From: Paenibacillaceae bacterium
Lineage (GTDB): Bacteria > Bacillota > Bacilli > Paenibacillales > NBRC-103111
Reading direction: 5' to 3'
NCBI GenBank assembly: GCA_020697475.1
Contig: JAJFMO010000062.1
Span: 1 to 10,563 of the forward strand
Length of the DNA stretch: 10,563 bases
The first letter of the stretch is position 1. Each line of letters begins with the position of its first letter. A program made the position numbers and the translations under genes. Below the pieces are notes generated by a model. That model had not been told where the DNA came from. It made no database searches and was given only the letters and a program-made list of their open reading frames with translations. Of the stretch, positions 5,658-10,563 are shown one piece after another.

Positions 5658-8579
5658 CTACTTCCGCGGAGCGATGTTGGAAAATCCGACGCTCGTGTTG
5701 CCCAACGCGTCCACGCCCTTAAGCTTGAAGTAATACTTCACACCTGAGGTGAGTGTATTGTCCGTATAGCTCGTTCCGGTAACGCCGCTGGCAATCATCG
5801 TATAGCCGGTATCGGGTTGGGTGCTCCGGTAAATTTTGTACGTGCCGTCCCGCGTTTCGGAGATGCGCATGATCACTTTGTCAAAGTAAGCCGTCTGGTT
5901 CGACCACAGCCCATATTTCCCGTTCGCAATGGACGAATCGGTGACGGTGAAAATCGAGTTGTCGTTGACCATCACTTCAAGGCTTGAGCCTTTCATGAGC
6001 AGCCGCAAATCCATGTCATTCACGTCCGGAGTGATGCCGTCATTCGCCAGATCGGCCAACGTTCGGGATTGCAGCAAGGTTGTCGCGCCGTTTACATACT
6101 TCGCCAATCGGATCGAATCGGTTGCTTTGCCGTACGTCAAGTAATAGTAATTGTCGATATCCTGGAACCGGCCGACGATGCCGACCCGGCCGTCGGAGTC
6201 GTAACTGGTGACACGAATGTTCGCCTCCACTTCGTAGTCCGCGAACGAGCTGAGCCCGCGTACCGACACGTTCGTGCCGCTGCTCGCCGATTTGAACACC
6301 TTCGTGTTCCGCGAAGCGTCAGGATGGGCGACAACCGTATAGGCTGAGCCCGAACTCGCCGTCCAGCCGCTCGACGTACCGTCCCCGTCTTCGAAATAGC
6401 CGAGGAAGTGCTCGTTGTACGAAGGATCCCAATTTAGCGTCGCCGACGTCGAATTCAAAGCGCCGGTAACCGTCAGTTCATTCGGCGCGAACGGCAAGTC
6501 GTCGTTCGGGTGGGATGCGTCTTCGCTGGACCAGGCGCTTGTGCCGTATCCATTATAAGCGGCGACCTCGAACGTGTACGTCGAGCCATCCGTCAGCCCG
6601 TTGATCAGCGTCCCTGCCACGTTGCCGACATCGATCGGCGTGCCGTAGCTGCCGGAATCCTGCTTGTACCGGACCTTGTACGCTTGGGCGCCGGGCACCG
6701 ATTGCCACTCGACGATCGAAGCCTGATCCCGCTCCACATACGCCGAACGCATTAGCGGAACGCCTGGTATGGCCAGTTTCACACTAGGCGTATTCTCCGA
6801 ATCCGTCGTCGCCGTGCTGCCCACCGCCTGAACGTCGAAGTAATACGTCGATCCGGCTGTGAGTCCTGTTACATCCTTCGTTGTCGTCGTATTCGGGATG
6901 CTCGTGATCGTGTTGGTCAGACTCGTCGGCGAGGTGCCGTACTTGATCGTGTACGTATTGGCTCCGTCCGCAGGAAGCCACTTCAATGTGGCCGTGCCGG
7001 AAGCCGTCGCGTTCGCGTACGAAATCCACGGAGCTTGCGGAGCCAGGTCCGCTTGCGCCGGGGACGGTGTCCACTCCAGCCGCGTTACCGAATATGGCCC
7101 GACAGACACCGGATTAGCCACGCCCGTCGCCGTTTGCTCCTGTACCAAATTGTGATTCGTCTTATTGCGCGCCACCGGGTCGGGGTTGCCGCTCCCATCA
7201 TTCGGCGCATTCACGTACACTTTCGTGAACGTTCCGCCGTACGCAGAGCCATTGATGTTCACGGTGATGTTATGAGTGCTGTCCGACTTATTGACGATGA
7301 CGAGATAGTTTTTGTTGCCGTAGCTGCCCCGCATCGCCTGGGCGTAGATTGCCGGCATCGTGCCTGTCGTCTTGTCCACCGTCGTCCCACCGGTGACCGT
7401 CGTACCCCACAGCGTCGAGGTGTTGTTCAGCGCCTTCTCCATGACGCCCGTATAAATCGCCGGCACCACTTCATAGAAGCCGAAGTTGTACTGGGTCGCA
7501 TCCGCCTGGATGCCGCGTTGGAAATTGTCCATCGCCTCGGTCGTATGCCGATTGTCCGGGTTCAAATACCCGTTGAACAGGCGGAAGCCGCCCATTGCTT
7601 TGACGTTGTCGTTTTTCACCGCCCGCAGAATGCTCTCCGAGTTGAAAATCCCGTGGTACACCGACTCTCCCAGCTTATCGCCGAGCGCCACCCCATATTC
7701 TCCGATGAAGATCGGCGCGTTCGGATCCGGCATCTTGGCGATAATGTTGTTGTCGATGAACGAGGAAGAGCCGTCCATGACGGAATTGGCGTCTTTGATC
7801 GCCGCCGTCACGCTGCTGCCGCCCCCGTCGTAGCGATGGAAGTTCGCCCCGTCCCAATACGGGTTCGGGTAATTGTAGATCGCATTGTTCCAATTGGCGT
7901 CGGCCGCATAGTAGGAGATCATCGTCTTCGCGTTCGGAAGGACGCTTTTGATCGCATCGCTGTACGGCTTCATTTTATCCAAATAATCGTTCACATCCGC
8001 GTACAAAGGCGGGTTCGAGGTATAGTGGTACGGCTCGTTCGTCAACTCCCAATACAAAACAGGGATATTGTTGTCTTTGACGAATTTGGCCAAGTCCGAC
8101 ACTTTGTCGACCGTATCCAGCACGTTGATCGGGATCACCGTCTTGGCGCCGACTTTTTGCAGAAAATCGTTGAAGTCCGACAGCCGCTCGGGGATTTGTG
8201 TCGCCCGCTGCTCTTTGTAAAAGTCCATGTACTGGTAGTACTGGTCTGTCTTCGGATAAACTTGCGCCATGTATTCCGTGTCGATCAACCCGGTTTTCCA
8301 GTTGAAAAAGTTCGTGTTCGTCCCGCCGGGCCAGCGAATCCAGCCAAGATCGAGCGATTTGGTCGTGTCGATGACGTTCTGGTCGGTAAATTCAACGATG
8401 CCTTTCTGCATCTCGTCGTTGATCCCGCGAATGGCATAAGGAATCGTCGTCTGGCTGGAGGTGTCGATATCGATGGTGGCGTTGTAGGTGGCGGCGCTGG
8501 CCGGGGTGGATAGACCCGCAACCGGCGCAAGAGTGCCGAGCAGGAGCGCGGCGGCTAACACTTTGAACATTTTTCCCAT
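5658..8579 (-). CDS. Secreted multidomain clan GH-A glycoside hydrolase (paralog 2)
   Basis: This 973-residue exported enzyme has the same architecture as the protein at 2405-5323, shifted by one residue: signal peptide about 1-29 with PASA before the cleavage site, catalytic domain with acid/base E182 in YWELTNEP and nucleophile E294 in IGEYGVA, a beta-sandwich, two complete FN3 domains, and a final FN3 split by a LamG-like domain at about 729-912. It lacks the free cysteine of its paralog (C221 there, serine here). The ATG follows AGGTG at about 10 nt; a second ATG three codons on is less well placed. It lies 136 bp downstream of the binding-protein remnant, with no terminator between them, so both may once have been one transcript. 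No good cre site is seen upstream, unlike its paralog. The FN3 and LamG modules suggest binding to an insoluble polymer. The precise substrate is unknown; the GH51 and GH43 neighbours suggest an arabinose-containing hemicellulose. Confidence 0.92.
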   Translation of the reverse strand: MGKMFKVLAAALLLGTLAPVAGLSTPASAATYNATIDIDTSSQTTIPYAIRGINDEMQKGIVEFTDQNVIDTTKSLDLGWIRWPGGTNTNFFNWKTGLIDTEYMAQVYPKTDQYYQYMDFYKEQRATQIPERLSDFNDFLQKVGAKTVIPINVLDTVDKVSDLAKFVKDNNIPVLYWELTNEPYHYTSNPPLYADVNDYLDKMKPYSDAIKSVLPNAKTMISYYAADANWNNAIYNYPNPYWDGANFHRYDGGGSSVTAAIKDANSVMDGSSSFIDNNIIAKMPDPNAPIFIGEYGVALGDKLGESVYHGIFNSESILRAVKNDNVKAMGGFRLFNGYLNPDNRHTTEAMDNFQRGIQADATQYNFGFYEVVPAIYTGVMEKALNNTSTLWGTTVTGGTTVDKTTGTMPAIYAQAMRGSYGNKNYLVIVNKSDSTHNITVNINGSAYGGTFTKVYVNAPNDGSGNPDPVARNKTNHNLVQEQTATGVANPVSVGPYSVTRLEWTPSPAQADLAPQAPWISYANATASGTATLKWLPADGANTYTIKYGTSPTSLTNTITSIPNTTTTKDVTGLTAGSTYYFDVQAVGSTATTDSENTPSVKLAIPGVPLMRSAYVERDQASIVEWQSVPGAQAYKVRYKQDSGSYGTPIDVGNVAGTLINGLTDGSTYTFEVAAYNGYGTSAWSSEDASHPNDDLPFAPNELTVTGALNSTSATLNWDPSYNEHFLGYFEDGDGTSSGWTASSGSAYTVVAHPDASRNTKVFKSASSGTNVSVRGLSSFADYEVEANIRVTSYDSDGRVGIVGRFQDIDNYYYLTYGKATDSIRLAKYVNGATTLLQSRTLADLANDGITPDVNDMDLRLLMKGSSLEVMVNDNSIFTVTDSSIANGKYGLWSNQTAYFDKVIMRISETRDGTYKIYRSTQPDTGYTMIASGVTGTSYTDNTLTSGVKYYFKLKGVDALGNTSVGFSNIAPRK

Positions 8580-8634
8580 AAACTTCTCACACCTCGTTCC
8601 ATTGGATATGATGCGGTGAACCTTGCTCTAACGC

Positions 8635-8661
8635 ATGAAGCGAAACTTCATCACCTCCTTT
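8635..8661 (-). promoter_or_regulatory. Strong SD-like leader element and hairpin, far upstream of paralog 2
   Basis: AAAGGAGGTG at 8652-8661 is an almost ideal Shine-Dalgarno sequence, yet it lies 72 nt upstream of the enzyme's ATG. It is immediately followed by the inverted repeat ATGAAG-TTTCG-CTTCAT (8635-8651). An ATG directly abuts the SD and would read MKFRFMR then stop at 8628, but the 2-nt spacing is too short for normal initiation. The alternatives are a STAB-SD-type mRNA stabiliser, a leader peptide, or a leftover start site of a deleted gene. Paralog 1 has a comparable element at 5374-5393. Confidence 0.45.
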
Positions 8662-8715
8662 CCGCGAAACGGGAATGTCGTTGCCCAGGTACAGCTTCGG
8701 CCAGGCCCTTTCAAC

Positions 8716-8946
8716 CTATTTGCCGGACGCCGCAATCGCCTTATTGGCGTTCTCCTCCGCTTGCCTCAATGCCGTATTGATGTCGAGATCCCCCTTGACA
8801 ACGGCATCGGCCGCCATGCCCAGCTCCTTGTCGACGAACTTGTCGTAGAACGAGCCCATATTGACCGGTTGATTTTTGTATTTGAAAATGGATTGTTTAT
8901 TCTTGCCCTTCATGTAGATGAAATCTTTGCCGAACGCTTGCTGCAC
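8716..8946 (-). pseudogene. C-terminal remnant of an ABC sugar-binding lipoprotein
   Basis: Only about 76 residues remain of a family normally around 430 residues long. The tail reads GDLDINTALRQAEENANKAI, the typical end of Paenibacillus-type family 1 extracellular solute-binding proteins, which deliver oligosaccharides to ABC importers. There is no lipobox, signal peptide or ligand-binding lobe. The only start in frame is a GTG at 8946, two codons after an in-frame TGA. A good SD, GGGAGGT (8961-8967), is spaced correctly (7 nt) for a different GTG at 8953, which opens an 18-codon frame that ends in TAA. The simplest reading is an internal deletion that joined an old start region to the 3' end out of frame. 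A functional small protein is unlikely. Confidence 0.75.
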
Positions 8947-9067
8947 CGCTCACTTCGATAACCTCCCTGTTTGTTTTGACAGGAAGAAATTAACACACCG
9001 CGTCCGAGCCTCGATATAACAGAATCGACGTGAAATTCCTCATTTTCGCTGATTGCGGATAGAGGCG

Positions 9068-9090
9068 AAAAAACCCCCTTAAATAGGGGG
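9068..9090 (-). terminator. Intrinsic terminator after the AraC-family gene
   Basis: CCCCCT pairs with AGGGGG around a 5-nt loop (9074-9090), followed on the minus strand by six T residues (9068-9073). It sits 9 bp past the regulator's stop codon and separates the GH43/regulator transcript from the binding-protein remnant and enzyme genes. Confidence 0.85.
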
Positions 9091-9099
9091 CTTCGGCGC

Positions 9100-10071
9100 T
9101 CAATAATGGCCGTGATGCTCGCGCAACCGTTTGCGGTATTCCCGCGGACTGATGCCTTCCAGGTTGACGAACGCGCGGCTAAAAATATTCTGATTCGCAA
9201 ATCCGGTCTTCTCGGAAATTTCTTTGATCGAGTACTCCGTGTTGAGCAACAGTTCCTTCGTTCGCCGCATTCGTTCCTGCTGTAAATAATCCATCGGGGA
9301 AATCCCCAGCGTCTTGCGGAACAGCATGCGCAGATGGCTTTCGCTGGTGAACACTTGACGCGCCAAATCGGAAATTTTCACGGTGTGGGCTAAGTTGTTC
9401 AGGATATAGACGCACACCTTCTGGATCCGCGGGTCGACAAACATCGGCTGATCGGGCAAGGTGGGACGAATGAGACGGAAGAAGCGGGAAAACCACAAGC
9501 GGAACATCCCGTCCACCTCCAGCAGGGCGGACGTCTCGTCCACATCGACTTCGTGCGTCGGCACGTGCTTGATTCTGGCGGGAATCGGCCTCAGGTCCAG
9601 CCGAAACAGGATGTCGTCGGTGATCTTGAGCAGATGGTGCGAGCACTCGACGATGGCGGCGAACTCGGTCGGCTCGACGTTCGGAATCACGTTCGGGAAT
9701 CGGTACAGATCGGTAAATTCCAGAGGCTCGACGCGGATATCGCAGCTGACCGTAATGTAATGAAACAGCTCCCGCTCCCCCGGACACGCCTGAACATCGC
9801 GCATCACGTGGGGTGGTATGATCACCAGGTCGCCGCGCCGGATCTCCCAGGTTCGCTCCTTGAACGTAATCGTGCGTCTGCCGCCCAGCACCAGCCAAAT
9901 CAACGTATGCGGAAATGCGACTTGGCCGAGCTCTTCCTCCGGTTTGAACTTCCATTCAATGATCCAATTGAACCGTAAGGACAGGTCTTTGAGAAAACCG
10001 ACATGGCGGATGTGTCCCAAGCCCAACGCCTCTTTCCCGGATTCTGGCGTTTGTACAAGTTCATTTTGCAT
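9100..10071 (-). CDS. AraC-family transcriptional regulator with cupin sensor domain
   Basis: This is a one-component DNA-binding regulator, probably sensing a pentose or oligosaccharide and controlling nearby glycoside hydrolase genes. Numbering is from the ATG at 10071, giving 323 residues. A cupin-type domain covers about 45-98, with FPHTLIWLVLGG and RRGDLVIIPPHV typical of AraC-type sensor barrels. The C-terminal DNA-binding domain has two helix-turn-helix units, at about 231-252 (KISDLARQVFTSESHLRMLF) and 281-304 (IKEISEKTGFANQNIFSRAF), with the family signature ending SPREYRKR. The start is uncertain: a TTG at 10092 adds seven residues and is preceded by AAGG at too short a spacing, and neither start has a good ribosome binding site. 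It begins 47 bp after the GH43 gene ends and is probably co-transcribed with it. There is no membrane segment or receiver domain, so it is not a YesN-type response regulator. Confidence 0.9.
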   Translation of the reverse strand: MQNELVQTPESGKEALGLGHIRHVGFLKDLSLRFNWIIEWKFKPEEELGQVAFPHTLIWLVLGGRRTITFKERTWEIRRGDLVIIPPHVMRDVQACPGERELFHYITVSCDIRVEPLEFTDLYRFPNVIPNVEPTEFAAIVECSHHLLKITDDILFRLDLRPIPARIKHVPTHEVDVDETSALLEVDGMFRLWFSRFFRLIRPTLPDQPMFVDPRIQKVCVYILNNLAHTVKISDLARQVFTSESHLRMLFRKTLGISPMDYLQQERMRRTKELLLNTEYSIKEISEKTGFANQNIFSRAFVNLEGISPREYRKRLREHHGHY

Positions 10072-10118
10072 CAAACCGGCTAATTTTGGCAAGCCTTAAA
10101 ACCGTTCAATTCCGCTTA

Positions 10119-10563
10119 TTATCCGGGAAAATGTTGCTGCAATCGCGCCAATTCTTCTTCCGTAACGTGCAAAAAGCAGCCGTGGCGGCGTTGGAACGGG
10201 AAGCTGATCTCTTCCTGGGGGATTTCCTCCGACCAGTTCAGCATGTCGCGCGATTCCATGACCCCGTACTTGCCGGCCGCCCAGTAGTCGTAGTAGAGGT
10301 ACCAGCGCTCTTCGCCTGCGAGCTTCAGCACTTCCGCTCCTTCGGTGACGTTCGGCGTCAAGTGGTCGCTGATGTCGCCGTACCCGCCTCCAAGCTTATC
10401 GGACACGGCCAATCGGTTGCGCATCGGGCGGATCGCCTCATCCTTGAAGAACAGGTAGTACCGACCCTCATGTTGGGTAATATTGGAGTCGATCACCGAG
10501 TAGCCGGGGTCGAACAGAAGCTCCGCCGGGGTGAACGTCTCCCAGTCCTTGGTGTAGGTTTTA
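10119..10563 (-). CDS. GH43-type beta-propeller glycosidase, N-terminus outside window
   Basis: Only the last 147 codons are present; the frame is open to the right edge. The sequence fits the C-terminal blades of a five-bladed GH43-type propeller, a family of arabinofuranosidases, arabinanases and xylosidases. TKDWETFTPAELLFDPGYSVIDSNI holds the likely pKa-tuning aspartate in the VIDSNI motif, followed by GRYYLFFKDE. The likely general acid is the glutamate of VTEGAEVLK, codon near 10341-10343. A final blade, KYGVMESRDMLNWSEE, is followed by the RHGCFLHVTEEELARL ending seen in many Paenibacillus members. The catalytic base aspartate would lie beyond the window. It precedes the AraC-type gene in the same direction. 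The start cannot be given, and the GTG at 10496 is an internal valine codon. Whether the enzyme is secreted cannot be judged. Confidence 0.8.
   Translation of the reverse strand, partial: KTYTKDWETFTPAELLFDPGYSVIDSNITQHEGRYYLFFKDEAIRPMRNRLAVSDKLGGGYGDISDHLTPNVTEGAEVLKLAGEERWYLYYDYWAAGKYGVMESRDMLNWSEEIPQEEISFPFQRRHGCFLHVTEEELARLQQHFPG

Noticed and set aside
5341..5747. Two plus-strand short frames across the intergenic repeats
   Set aside because: They have no ribosome binding site, run through the terminator and repeats, and overlap the 3' end of paralog 2 antisense.
7035..8513. Long plus-strand open frame of 492 codons opposite paralog 2
   Set aside because: It lies wholly antisense to a clear signal-peptide/GH/FN3 gene, is rich in arginine, valine and histidine as antisense shadows of GC-rich genes are, has no recognisable domain, and the matching frame in paralog 1 (3407-4510) is broken differently.
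8628..8651. Leader peptide MKFRFMR upstream of paralog 2
   Set aside because: The SD is only 2 nt from the ATG, which is too close for efficient initiation, and no attenuator-type alternative hairpins or codon run is visible. It is kept only as an alternative in the leader feature.
8635..8651. cre site upstream of paralog 2
   Set aside because: TGAAGCGAAACTTCA is palindromic and looks similar, but it is missing a base in the left arm and does not fit the cre consensus in register.
9179..9955. Minus-strand 258-codon frame overlapping the AraC gene
   Set aside because: It is in another frame of a gene with clear cupin and double HTH domains; its composition is rich in Arg, Ala and Gly with no domain.

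Overview
The window looks like a carbohydrate-use locus from a Gram-positive soil bacterium of the Paenibacillus/Cohnella type. The evidence is the moderately high GC, AGGAGG-type ribosome binding sites, TTG and GTG starts, CcpA-type cre sites, intrinsic terminators, and large secreted glycoside hydrolases carrying fibronectin III modules. The organism assignment is inference. Every supported gene lies on the minus strand, so the genes read from right to left.

Layout in reading order. (1) 10563-10119: the C-terminal end of a GH43-type beta-propeller enzyme, cut by the window edge. (2) 10071-9100: a cupin + AraC-type regulator, closed by an intrinsic terminator at 9090-9068. (3) 8946-8716: a remnant holding only the C-terminal tail of an ABC sugar-binding lipoprotein. 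(4) 8579-5658 and (5) 5323-2405: two closely similar secreted multidomain enzymes of about 970 residues. Each has a signal peptide, a clan GH-A catalytic domain, two FN3 domains, and a third FN3 domain split by a LamG-like lectin domain. Each is followed by its own terminator. (6) 2404-1593: an 812-bp gene-free stretch with a 51-bp tandem repeat array, a pair of perfect 13-bp direct repeats and a sigma-A-like promoter. (7) 1592-1: a cytoplasmic GH51 alpha-L-arabinofuranosidase, cut by the left edge.

How the parts may work together (inference from family roles): the two secreted enzymes bind and cut a plant or microbial polysaccharide outside the cell. The products are imported, probably by an ABC system whose binding protein survives here only as a fragment. 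The cytoplasmic GH51 and the GH43 enzyme then remove arabinose or xylose residues. The AraC protein would sense the sugar, and CcpA would repress through cre sites.

The most interesting points are the split FN3 domain, the clustered divergence between the two paralogs, a shared leader element in both paralogs (strong SD-like sequence plus hairpin, far upstream of the start), and the hairpin-forming 51-bp array with a 102-bp higher-order pattern. I see no CRISPR array, transposase, tRNA or rRNA.
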